Under the pieces are notes generated by a model. That model made no database searches, was not told the DNA's origin, and worked only from the letters and a program-made list of their open reading frames with translations. Below are positions 1 to 5,283 of a stretch of 6,073 nucleotides of DNA, one piece after another; position 1 is the stretch's first letter, and every line of letters starts with the position of its first letter. Where the stretch lies: the NCBI GenBank assembly GCA_016218905.1, contig JACRCS010000612.1:1-6073 (forward strand), given 5' to 3'. This DNA comes from Deltaproteobacteria bacterium. Lineage in GTDB: Bacteria; Desulfobacterota_C; Deferrisomatia; Deferrisomatales; JACRMM01. A program made the position numbers and the translations under genes.

Positions 1-1347
1 CTTCCCGGCGTCCCCCATCCGGAAGAACCCCTCCTCGTCAAAGGAGTCCCGGGTGATGTCCTCCTGGCCGTAGTAGCCGGGGGTCACGTTCGGCCCGCGG
101 ACGCGCATCTCGAGCTTGCCCGCGTTCGGGAGCAGCTTGACCTCGATTCCCGGCATGGGGATCCCGATGATACCCGCCTGGGAGATCGGGTAGTGCACCA
201 TGGTGATAGACGGAGACGTCTCGGTAGAGCCCCACCCCGACGCCATCGGCACGAGCTCACCGCGGGTCTCCAGCGAGAGCTTCTCGAGCCTCGCCCAGAG
301 GTTCTGGGGCAGGGCGGCCGCCGCGTAGAAGAGCAGGTCGAGCTCTCGGAAGAACGACTCCCGCAGCTCCCGGTCCGCCTCCAGGTAGGGGAGCAGGATG
401 TCGTAGCCCTTGGGGACGTTCCAGTAGATCGTCGGCGAGATCTCGCGGAGGTTCGCGACCGTCTTTTCGATCGCTCCGGGGAGCGCCTTCCCGTGGTCGA
501 TGTAGAGCGTCCCGCCATTTCGGAGCACCAGGTTGAAGGTCTTGTTGCCCCCAAACGTGTGGTTCCACGGGAGCCAATCGACGAAGACGGGCGGCCTCTC
601 CTCCACGAAGGGCCAGATCTGCGCAATCGACTGCTGGTTCGAGCACATCATCCGGTGGGTGTTCATCACGCCCTTGGGCATACCCGTGGAGCCCGAGGTG
701 AAGAGGATCTTCGCCAGGCTGTCGGGGCCGATCTGCTCGAAGGCGGCCTCCACGTCGGCGGTGGAGCGGGTCGAGAGGAGGTCGGCAAAGAGCGTGGAGC
801 GGCGGCCCTCGACGGGGTCGGCGCTCACGACGACCTCGACGCCGTCCAGAGGCAGCGCGGCCAGCGCCTTGGCGAAGGGGGTGCCCCGGGAGACGTAGAC
901 GAGCTTCGGCTTCACAAGGTCGAAGACGTAGCGGAGCTTGGCGTGATCCTGGCTGACCAGGGAGTAGGCGGGGGAGACCGGTGCCACCGGGACGCCGATG
1001 TAGAGGCACGCCATGGCGAGCAGGCCGAAGTCGACGCTGTTCTCGGAGAGGAACATGGCGGGGGTGCGGCTCGAGAGGCCGCGGCCGAGGAGTGCCTGGG
1101 CGAGGGCCTCGACGGACCGAAGCGCCTCCGCGTAGGACACTCTTCGCCACTCGCCCCGGGCGTCCCGCTCGGCGAGCCAGGTGCGGTCCGGCGCCTCCAG
1201 CGCCCAACGCCGCAGGTGCTCTCCGAGGCGGGGCGGATAGGAGCCGAGCTTCTGGGGCGAGCGCAGCAGCATGCCGCCCCCGGGCAAGGGCTGGACCTCG
1301 ACGGCGGCTGGAGCGAACCGGGTGGGACCTCTGCGAACTTCAGTCAT
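1..1347 (-). CDS. fcs: Feruloyl-CoA synthase-type acyl-CoA synthetase (3' end missing)
   Basis: Adenylate-forming enzyme (ANL superfamily). The family activates ferulate, p-coumarate or caffeate in the cytoplasm to the CoA thioester through an acyl-AMP intermediate. The 449 visible residues read without a stop from ATG 1347 to the window edge. The P-loop-like A3 motif is at 216-227 (FTSGSTGMPKGV). The family-specific stretch WLPWNHTFGGN is at 258-268 and resembles feruloyl-CoA synthases rather than generic fatty acyl-CoA ligases. The A5 motif GWGSTET is at 371-377 and the start of the A8 hinge (RMGD) at 443-446. The family is usually about 600-630 residues, so roughly 150-170 residues are outside, including the A10 catalytic lysine. 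The start is set by GGGAGG ending 5 nt before the ATG and an in-frame stop upstream. It lies downstream of, and on the same strand as, the TRAP genes, separated by 304 bp. Exact acid substrate is inferred. Confidence 0.9.
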   Translation of the reverse strand, partial: MTEVRRGPTRFAPAAVEVQPLPGGGMLLRSPQKLGSYPPRLGEHLRRWALEAPDRTWLAERDARGEWRRVSYAEALRSVEALAQALLGRGLSSRTPAMFLSENSVDFGLLAMACLYIGVPVAPVSPAYSLVSQDHAKLRYVFDLVKPKLVYVSRGTPFAKALAALPLDGVEVVVSADPVEGRRSTLFADLLSTRSTADVEAAFEQIGPDSLAKILFTSGSTGMPKGVMNTHRMMCSNQQSIAQIWPFVEERPPVFVDWLPWNHTFGGNKTFNLVLRNGGTLYIDHGKALPGAIEKTVANLREISPTIYWNVPKGYDILLPYLEADRELRESFFRELDLLFYAAAALPQNLWARLEKLSLETRGELVPMASGWGSTETSPSITMVHYPISQAGIIGIPMPGIEVKLLPNAGKLEMRVRGPNVTPGYYGQEDITRDSFDEEGFFRMGDAGK

Positions 1348-1510
1348 CCTGACCTCCCAAACTTGAAAACGGTGGCGCTCTCGCCGACGGGAACGCGACG
1401 CGCATCCCCACTCGGCCTCCCGACCCTCGTCCCGCCCGCCGCGACGGCGTGGGACCGGAAAAATGCCCCGTCTTCAAACGCCGGACGGCCCGGAGGCCCT
1501 CCAGCCGGGA

Positions 1511-1540
1511 AATATTTCCAAAAAGCGCCGGGAATAACAA
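1511..1540 (-). promoter_or_regulatory. Candidate sigma-70 promoter for the acyl-CoA synthetase gene
   Basis: On the minus strand, TTGTTA (1540-1535, 4/6 to TTGACA) is followed after 18 nt by AATATT (1516-1511, 4/6 to TATAAT). This is an AT-rich island in GC-rich DNA, about 160 nt before the synthetase ATG. The -10 box lies inside the perfect 12-bp palindrome GGAAATATTTCC (1508-1519), which could be an operator. If real, it gives the synthetase a long leader and expression independent of the transporter. Seen by eye only; both boxes are imperfect. Confidence 0.35.
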
Positions 1541-1547
1541 GGTTTTT

Positions 1548-1585
1548 CCCAGGCGACGCGGCCCTGAAGGGCGCCGTCGCCTGGG
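1548..1585. repeat. Long GC-rich hairpin between dctM and the synthetase gene
   Basis: Two 17-nt arms (1548-1564 and 1569-1585) around a TGAA loop pair at 15 of 17 positions; the outer 11 bp (CCCAGGCGACG/CGTCGCCTGGG) are perfect. It lies 67 nt after the dctM stop codon, so it could end or stabilise the TRAP transcript. It is not a standard intrinsic terminator: on the minus strand the hairpin is followed by A5, not T, and the T5 run precedes it on the plus strand. A role as an RNA 3'-end stabiliser or a dispersed palindromic element is equally possible. Confidence 0.6.
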
Positions 1586-1590
1586 GGGAA

Positions 1591-1618
1591 TTAGCTGTTA
1601 GCCATTAGCTCTTAGGAG
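1591..1618. repeat. Degenerate TTAGCNN heptamer tandem array
   Basis: Four consecutive 7-nt units TTAGCTG, TTAGCCA, TTAGCTC and TTAGGAG sit directly beside the long hairpin and just beyond the dctM stop. GCTGTTAG at 1594-1601 also has an inverted copy, CTAACAGC, at 1639-1646, and AAGGCC/GGCCTT (1622-1627/1647-1652) forms a further weak stem over the dctM stop codon. The AT-rich composition contrasts with the surroundings. It may be part of a dispersed intergenic repeat family; no function is evident. Confidence 0.5.
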
Positions 1619-1651
1619 CTTAAGGCCTGTCATTAGACCTAACAGCGGCCT

Positions 1652-2959
1652 TTACTGTGGGCCCATCATCAGGTCCGGCAGAAACGTGGCGATCTCCGGG
1701 AAGATGAAGAGGAGCGCCGCAGCCGCGACGAAGCTCAAGAGGAACGGGGTGACGCCCTTGTAGATCACGTGGAAGGGGACGCCCGTTATGTTTTTCACGA
1801 CGAAGACGCAGATCGCGACCGGCGGGATGATCACGCCGATCATCACCGTGACGCCGATCATGATCCCGAACCAGATCGGGTCGTACCCGAGCTTGATGAC
1901 GGCCGGATAGAAGATCGGGGTCGCCAGGATCATGAAGGCGAGGTCGTCGATGAAGGAGCCCCCGATCAGGTACACCATGATGATGCAGACCATGATGAGC
2001 CACCGGGGCAGGGGAAGGCTCGTCACCCAGTCGGCTGCGCGGAAGGGAATCTCCGTGATCGCCAAGAAGTGACCCAGGACCACCGAGCCGTAGATGAGCA
2101 GCAGCACCATGCAGGCGGTCCGCAGGGACTCGTCCCAGGACTTGATGAGCATCTTCGCGCCCATCTCGCGCCGGGCGCCGATGATCAGGAAGACGCCGAC
2201 GGTGCCCATCGTGCCCGCCTCGGTGGGGCTGAACATCCCGAACATCATGCCGCCGATCACGATGAAAAAGATCAGGCCGACCCAGATGAAGTCGGGGATG
2301 GCCTGGAGCCGCTCCTTCCGGGTGCCCTTCTCGGCGCCCGGCGCGATGGCCGGGTTCTTCTTCACCCAGCCCCAGATGATCAGGACGAAGAAGGCCGAGA
2401 TCATGATCGCCGGGATGAAGCCGGCGAGGAAGAGCCGCCCGATCGACTGCTCGACGACGATTCCGTAGATGATCAGGACGATGCTCGGGGGAAGCAGCAT
2501 CCCGAGTGTACCGACCGAGGCGACGACCCCCGTGGAGAGCTTCTTGTCGTAGCCGTAGCGGTCCATCTCCGGGATAGCGATGCCGGCGAAGGTCGCGGCC
2601 GTTGCGAGGGAGGATCCGCACATGGCCTTGAACAGCGTGGCCCCGACGACGGTGGTCATGGCGAGACCGCCGGGGATGTGGCCGACGAACTTGTGCGCGC
2701 CGGTGTAGAGCCGTTTGGCGAGGGTGGAGTTCGACGCGAGCTGTCCCATGAGGACGAAGAGCGGGATCACGGTATAGCCGTAGGACGTGAAGGTATCGAA
2801 GAAGTCCTTCACGAGCAGATTCGACGCGGCGCTCACGTTTACGAGGTAAGCGAACCCTGCAAAACCGAGCAGAGCCATCCCGAAGGCGAGCTCGATCCCG
2901 GTGAGAAAGAGCAGGACGAGGACGGCGAGCGACAGGAGCCCTACTTGAATCTCACTCAT
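1652..2959 (-). CDS. dctM: TRAP transporter large permease (DctM family)
   Basis: The large membrane subunit of a TRAP transporter. In this family it forms the Na+-driven elevator-type channel that carries the substrate released by the periplasmic binding protein. It has 435 residues, normal for DctM, and is almost entirely hydrophobic with about a dozen membrane segments. Family motifs are present: GTLGMLLPPS at 150-159, FSPTEAG at 243-249, GSFIDD at 334-339 and the pseudo-symmetric second-half element IGVIIPP at 374-380. These fall in the regions that form the re-entrant hairpins and Na+ sites in the family. The ATG overlaps the end of dctQ by 8 bp (ATGAGTGA), and an AGGGAGA-like ribosome site lies inside dctQ, indicating translational coupling. 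Substrate cannot be read from this subunit; the neighbouring feruloyl-CoA synthase suggests an aromatic acid. Confidence 0.95.
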   Translation of the reverse strand: MSEIQVGLLSLAVLVLLFLTGIELAFGMALLGFAGFAYLVNVSAASNLLVKDFFDTFTSYGYTVIPLFVLMGQLASNSTLAKRLYTGAHKFVGHIPGGLAMTTVVGATLFKAMCGSSLATAATFAGIAIPEMDRYGYDKKLSTGVVASVGTLGMLLPPSIVLIIYGIVVEQSIGRLFLAGFIPAIMISAFFVLIIWGWVKKNPAIAPGAEKGTRKERLQAIPDFIWVGLIFFIVIGGMMFGMFSPTEAGTMGTVGVFLIIGARREMGAKMLIKSWDESLRTACMVLLLIYGSVVLGHFLAITEIPFRAADWVTSLPLPRWLIMVCIIMVYLIGGSFIDDLAFMILATPIFYPAVIKLGYDPIWFGIMIGVTVMIGVIIPPVAICVFVVKNITGVPFHVIYKGVTPFLLSFVAAAALLFIFPEIATFLPDLMMGPQ

Positions 2960-3455
2960 TTACCGTCTCCCTGACCGAGGATTCCTCGCTGAGCATCCGG
3001 AGCATGTCGAAGAACAGGGTCAGCGACTGAAGCAAGCAAGAGAGCGCCAGCCCATAAGTGAGCGGATAATAAGGGATCCCGAAAGCTGGGCTTACCTCTC
3101 CAGACTGTTTTAGTGCCTGCCCGTACACGATGAAGTTGTACGAGATGAACAGGAACAGGAGGATGCCCATGATCTTGGTGACGCAATTCATGGCCTTGCG
3201 GGGGCCGCTCGGCAGTTTGTCGACCAGGATATCGACGTAGATGTGCGACCGCTTCCAGGAACTCGCGGGCAGGGCGAACCCCACCACGATGGCCCCCGAG
3301 AAGGTGATGATCTCGATCGTCCCCACGATCGGGTGACCGAAGAGCCGCGTGAGGACGTCGACCACCGTGGTCACCATCATCAGCGCGAGCACGATCCCGG
3401 CCACCCATTCGAACGTCAGGTCGATCTTGTAGATGAAGGAACCCACACGTCTCAT
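2952..3455 (-). CDS. dctQ: TRAP transporter small permease (DctQ family)
   Basis: Small membrane subunit that in TRAP systems pairs with DctM as a scaffold and helps dock the binding protein. At 167 residues it has the usual DctQ size and four hydrophobic segments, roughly 14-36, 45-66, 93-113 and 128-150. Family signatures include the polar loop RLFGHPIVGTIEI at 37-49 and HIYVDILVDKLP at 71-82, just after the second helix. The start at 3455 is preceded by GGGAAGAAGAG, a reasonable ribosome site. The TGA stop lies within the first codons of dctM, so the two are certainly one transcript. It follows dctP by 57 bp, with a stable hairpin in the spacer. The protein is separate from DctM; many TRAP systems fuse the two. 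Confidence 0.93.
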   Translation of the reverse strand: MRRVGSFIYKIDLTFEWVAGIVLALMMVTTVVDVLTRLFGHPIVGTIEIITFSGAIVVGFALPASSWKRSHIYVDILVDKLPSGPRKAMNCVTKIMGILLFLFISYNFIVYGQALKQSGEVSPAFGIPYYPLTYGLALSCLLQSLTLFFDMLRMLSEESSVRETVNE

Positions 3456-3475
3456 CTCTTCTTCCCATGAAAGCA

Positions 3476-3504
3476 GGCGGCGCAGGGATGGACCCTGCGC
3501 CGCC
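3476..3504 (-). promoter_or_regulatory. Perfect hairpin in the dctP-dctQ spacer
   Basis: Arms of 12 bp (GGCGGCGCAGGG at 3476-3487 and its exact complement at 3493-3504) enclose a 5-nt loop. It begins 8 nt after the dctP stop codon and occupies half of the 57-bp spacer. On the minus strand the stem is followed by TGCTTTC, a poor U-tract, so complete termination is unlikely. The likely role is partial termination or protection of the dctP mRNA 3' end, giving more binding protein than membrane subunits, as is common for operons encoding a periplasmic binding protein. Confidence 0.75.
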
Positions 3505-3512
3505 GAGCGCGT

Positions 3513-4535
3513 TTACGGGTGGGATTTCATGTAGTCCTGGCAGAACTTCAGGGCCTCGTCGGCGGGCAGGCCCTTCGCCTTCATGCTCTGGACGTACTGG
3601 GCCAGGATCGGCTTCATCTTCTCGCCGGCCTTCGCCTGTTCCTCCCTGGGGACGGTCACGACCTTCACGCCCTTCTGGATCGCGAACTCCTTGGCCTCCT
3701 TGTCGAGCGTGTTCCAGAGCTGCCCCTGCTTCTGGGCCCACTCCTCGTTGATCTTCTCGATGGCCTGCTGGTCCTTCGGGGAGATCTGGTTCCACTTGTC
3801 CTTGTTCATGACGAAGAAGATCGAGGACGTGTAGGAGATCGTGGGGCACTCGATGGTGGTCTTCACGAGCTCACCGAACCGCCACCCTTTGAGAGCCTCG
3901 TAGGGGAGCAGAATCCCCTCCAGGAGGCCCTTCTGGAGGCCGTCGTAGGTCTCCGTAATGGGCATGGTCACGGGAGCGACCCCGAGAGCCTTGCCGATGT
4001 CGGCCACCTCGGCGTTCACCTTGATCCGAAGGCCCTTCAGCTCGTCGAGGCCCTTGACGTCTTTCTTCGTGTGGAACATGCCGGGCCCGTGACCGTGGAG
4101 GTACATCACCTTCGTGTCCGAGAACTCCTTCGGCTGGAACTTCTTGAAGTATGCGTTGGCGAGCGCCGTCGCCTGGGCGCCGCTCGTATAGCCGAGCGGG
4201 AGCGTGAGCACTTCGCTGAGCGGGAAGCGGCCCGGCGAGTAAGCGAGGAGGCTCTGCCCGAGGTCGGCGATCCCCTTCGACACGCTGTCGTAGGTCTGGG
4301 TGGGGGGCGTGAGAGTGTTCCCGGGGAAATAGCTGATCTTGACGCGCCCCTCGGTCCTCTTCTCGACCTCCTTGCACCACTCCTCGCCGAGCTTGCTGAT
4401 GGGGTGGACCGGCGGCCACATGTTCGAGTAGCGCAGCTTCACCACGTGCTCCTCTGCCCGGGCAGCGCCCGAGAGAAGGAGGGCCGCGCCCACTGCCGTC
4501 AGGACGGCTCCTCGCACCGAAAAGCCCTTCTTCAT
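3513..4535 (-). CDS. dctP: TRAP transporter periplasmic solute-binding protein (DctP family)
   Basis: Periplasmic receptor that captures the substrate and delivers it to DctQM. It has 340 residues. A Sec signal peptide (MKK, hydrophobic 9-24) ends in ALA-type AARA at 24-27, with cleavage predicted before Glu28. The mature part shows the DctP fold signatures: KLRYSNMWPPVHP near the N terminus, SVSKGIADLG at 84-93, ELKGLRIKV at 165-173 and MNKDKWNQISP at 233-243. The position normally held by the carboxylate-binding Arg (KGLKIR in relatives, Arg147 of SiaP) is Lys172 here, with Arg at 170. The start is set by GGAGGAGG (4549-4542) 6 nt before the ATG. It is first gene of dctP-dctQ-dctM. An organic acid ligand is expected; an aromatic acid is inferred only from the neighbouring feruloyl-CoA synthase. 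Confidence 0.95.
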   Translation of the reverse strand: MKKGFSVRGAVLTAVGAALLLSGAARAEEHVVKLRYSNMWPPVHPISKLGEEWCKEVEKRTEGRVKISYFPGNTLTPPTQTYDSVSKGIADLGQSLLAYSPGRFPLSEVLTLPLGYTSGAQATALANAYFKKFQPKEFSDTKVMYLHGHGPGMFHTKKDVKGLDELKGLRIKVNAEVADIGKALGVAPVTMPITETYDGLQKGLLEGILLPYEALKGWRFGELVKTTIECPTISYTSSIFFVMNKDKWNQISPKDQQAIEKINEEWAQKQGQLWNTLDKEAKEFAIQKGVKVVTVPREEQAKAGEKMKPILAQYVQSMKAKGLPADEALKFCQDYMKSHP

Positions 4536-4541
4536 CTGAAA

Positions 4542-4549
4542 CCTCCTCC
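4542..4549 (-). promoter_or_regulatory. Strong ribosome binding site of dctP
   Basis: GGAGGAGG on the minus strand lies 6 nt before the dctP ATG. It contains a full anti-Shine-Dalgarno match and fixes the start codon. It is stronger than the sites of dctQ and dctM, in keeping with a need for excess binding protein. Confidence 0.8.
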
Positions 4550-4664
4550 GAGTTGCGGCTCCGCCGCGTTGACGTAGAGGGGCGCCTCGGGGCCGGCCGT
4601 CCCCTTAGACCTCCTCAGGCATGGCTTGTGGAGATGAAGCTCCGCCGGCGACCCGGAATGCTAC

Positions 4665-4677
4665 CAACCCAGGGTTG
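4665..4677. promoter_or_regulatory. Candidate operator palindrome upstream of dctP
   Basis: CAACCCAGGGTTG is a perfect 6-bp inverted repeat with a single central base, about 130 bp before the dctP start. Such short dyads are typical of dimeric regulators, and no regulator gene is visible in the window. It could also be chance in GC-rich DNA. Confidence 0.25.
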
Positions 4678-4899
4678 ACCAGAACGCGAGCGCGTCCCGC
4701 GGCCGGAGCCTCTGCCCGGCGCGGCATCCTTTCCGGCGTGGGCGGCCTCAGGCTTACAAGACTCGTGCCCGCATGGGACCCGTGAACGGGCGGCGGAGAA
4801 AAACCTGGCAACCCGCGATCAAACCCGGTTTTCCGGCTCGGGGCGGTGGGCGCGAGGGCGGCGGCCGGGCGGGTGGGGCGTAAAAATACGAACCCGGCG

Positions 4900-4933
4900 T
4901 AAAAAAAGGAGCCGGCCGGAGCCCGTCCGCTCC
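4900..4933 (-). terminator. Possible leftward intrinsic terminator
   Basis: Read on the minus strand, GGAGC (4933-4929) and GCTCC (4912-4908) can pair around a GC-rich loop with further interrupted pairs, followed at once by T7 (4907-4901). This fits an intrinsic terminator, though the stem is short and imperfect. It would stop leftward transcripts entering from the REPIN side. No gene ends here, so it would insulate dctP or close a short unannotated RNA. Confidence 0.3.
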
Positions 4934-4961
4934 CACAGGAGGAGGAGGAGGAGGAGCTCCC
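4929..4961. repeat. GCTCCCACAGG-(GGA)n-GCTCCC unit, long copy
   Basis: This unit opens with GCTCCCACAGG and runs through a purine tract of repeated GGA/AGG triplets to AGCTCCC. A shorter copy in the same orientation lies at 5048-5071; the two differ by 9 nt, exactly three triplets, plus one base change. The CTCCCACAGG core is the same as the end of the REPIN-like element next to it, so this is likely a degraded solo REP with a triplet expansion. Confidence 0.6.
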
Positions 4962-4974
4962 CGGTGCCCCAAAC

Positions 4975-5058
4975 CCTGTGGGAGTGGTCTCCTGACCACG
5001 ATCTCGGCCGCAAGGCCGATCAGAACACGCATCGCCGCCTGGACGCCGCTCCCACAGG
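4975..5058. repeat. REPIN-like nested inverted repeat
   Basis: Two 28-nt half-elements in inverted orientation (4975-5002 and 5031-5058) share their ends exactly: CCTGTGGGAG outside and CGAT inside. The outer arms pair over 13 positions (4975-4987 with 5046-5058, one G-T pair). The left half contains a perfect small hairpin, GTGGTC-TCCT-GACCAC (4985-5000 region); the equivalent right stem has two mismatches. The middle has TCGGCC-GCAA-GGCCGA (5004-5019), a 6-bp stem with a GNRA tetraloop. This architecture matches REP doublets (REPINs) that are mobilised by RAYT transposases; none is visible here. Confidence 0.7.
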
Positions 5059-5071
5059 AAGAGGAGCTCCC
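5048..5071. repeat. GCTCCCACAGG-GGA-GCTCCC unit, short copy
   Basis: Second, shorter copy of the unit at 4929-4961, in direct orientation and 119 bp away. Its first 11 nt are also the right end of the REPIN-like element. The matching flank beyond the REP core suggests that the sequence following it was duplicated with it. Confidence 0.6.
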
Positions 5072-5080
5072 TCCGAACGA

Positions 5081-5107
5081 TCCACGCGGTCCACGTCGTC
5101 CACGCCT
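5081..5107. repeat. Three-copy 9-bp tandem repeat
   Basis: TCCACGCGG, TCCACGTCG and TCCACGCCT follow one another with a 9-bp period. The array lies between the REP cluster and the cytochrome promoter region. It could be a regulator-binding array or simple slippage product; nothing in the sequence decides. Confidence 0.45.
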
Positions 5108-5147
5108 GTCCCGCCGCCCCGTCTCTCGGCGCCCTCTTAACTATCCA

Positions 5148-5178
5148 TTGACAGCTTCGAAGCACCCTTGGTACCAAG
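5148..5178 (+). promoter_or_regulatory. Candidate promoter and operator for the cytochrome gene
   Basis: A consensus TTGACA (5148-5153) is followed directly by the perfect palindrome GCTTCGAAGC (5154-5163), then by the perfect palindrome CTTGGTACCAAG (5167-5178). The only -10 candidate is TACCAA at 18-nt spacing (3/6), so activator help would be needed. AGCTT (5153-5157) and AAGCT (5176-5180) also form an outer dyad. Two dyads in the -35 to -10 spacer are what a repressor or activator site would look like. It lies about 110-130 nt before the start codon. Confidence 0.35.
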
Positions 5179-5270
5179 CTCTCTGGCCGTGGCCCGGATA
5201 GGGTCGAGGCCTTGTTACGGGGTCCTTTCGCTCCCGCCGTGGAGCTCTATGCAGCATTCCGCAACCCATA

Positions 5271-5276
5271 AGGAGG
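5271..5276 (+). promoter_or_regulatory. Ribosome binding site of the cytochrome gene
   Basis: AGGAGG ends 7 nt before ATG 5284. The spacing picks this ATG over the next in-frame one at 5290. Confidence 0.85.
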
Positions 5277-5283
5277 CACGAGA

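Larger units (their letters stand above)
4536..5283. other. Divergent intergenic region, no convincing gene
   Basis: This 748-bp spacer separates dctP (leftward) from the cytochrome gene (rightward). A minus-strand open frame at 5177-4605 exists, but its translation is low complexity (runs of Ser, Arg and Pro from GGA and GC-rich repeats) and resembles no family I know. It has no good ribosome site, so I regard the spacer as noncoding. It holds the repeats and sites listed separately. It also has a GCGGC/GCCGC hairpin (4555-4567) just upstream of the dctP ribosome site, a CCCG-TGAA-CGGG hairpin near 4780, and a weak AAAACC/GGTTTT stem (4800-4832) with a T5 run on the minus strand. I recognise no riboswitch. 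No sigma-70 or sigma-54 promoter for dctP is convincing. Confidence 0.6.

Noticed and set aside
193..1608. Long plus-strand open frame opposite the synthetase gene
   Set aside because: It is antisense to a clearly recognisable enzyme, its translation has no family features and is rich in Arg, Gly and Glu as expected from GC-biased shadow frames.
1769..2974. Long plus-strand open frame opposite dctM
   Set aside because: Translation is dominated by Asp, His, Glu and Arg, the mirror of a hydrophobic membrane protein; dctM on the other strand is certain.
2956..3849. Minus-strand frame spanning the dctP-dctQ junction
   Set aside because: Out of frame with both genes and low complexity; the intergenic hairpin and the ribosome site of dctQ support the two separate genes.
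3519..4577. Plus-strand open frame opposite dctP
   Set aside because: Shadow of dctP; no family similarity, and it contradicts the signal peptide and ribosome site of the real gene.
4800..4832. Terminator from the AAAACC/GGTTTT stem
   Set aside because: Only 6 bp plus two interrupted pairs with a 16-nt loop, and the T-run belongs to the stem itself.
4975..5058. tRNA-like or riboswitch reading of the multi-stem element
   Set aside because: The stems do not match tRNA arm lengths, and no riboswitch core that I know is present; shared inverted ends with a nearby extra copy fit REP elements better.
4929..5107. CRISPR array
   Set aside because: Repeats are few, in mixed orientation and irregularly spaced, with no uniform spacers and no cas genes.
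4605..5177. Minus-strand open frame of about 190 codons in the divergent spacer
   Set aside because: Its product comes from GGA repeats, the REPIN and 9-bp repeats (runs of Ser, Trp-Thr repeats, Arg and Pro), with no recognisable domain or good ribosome site.
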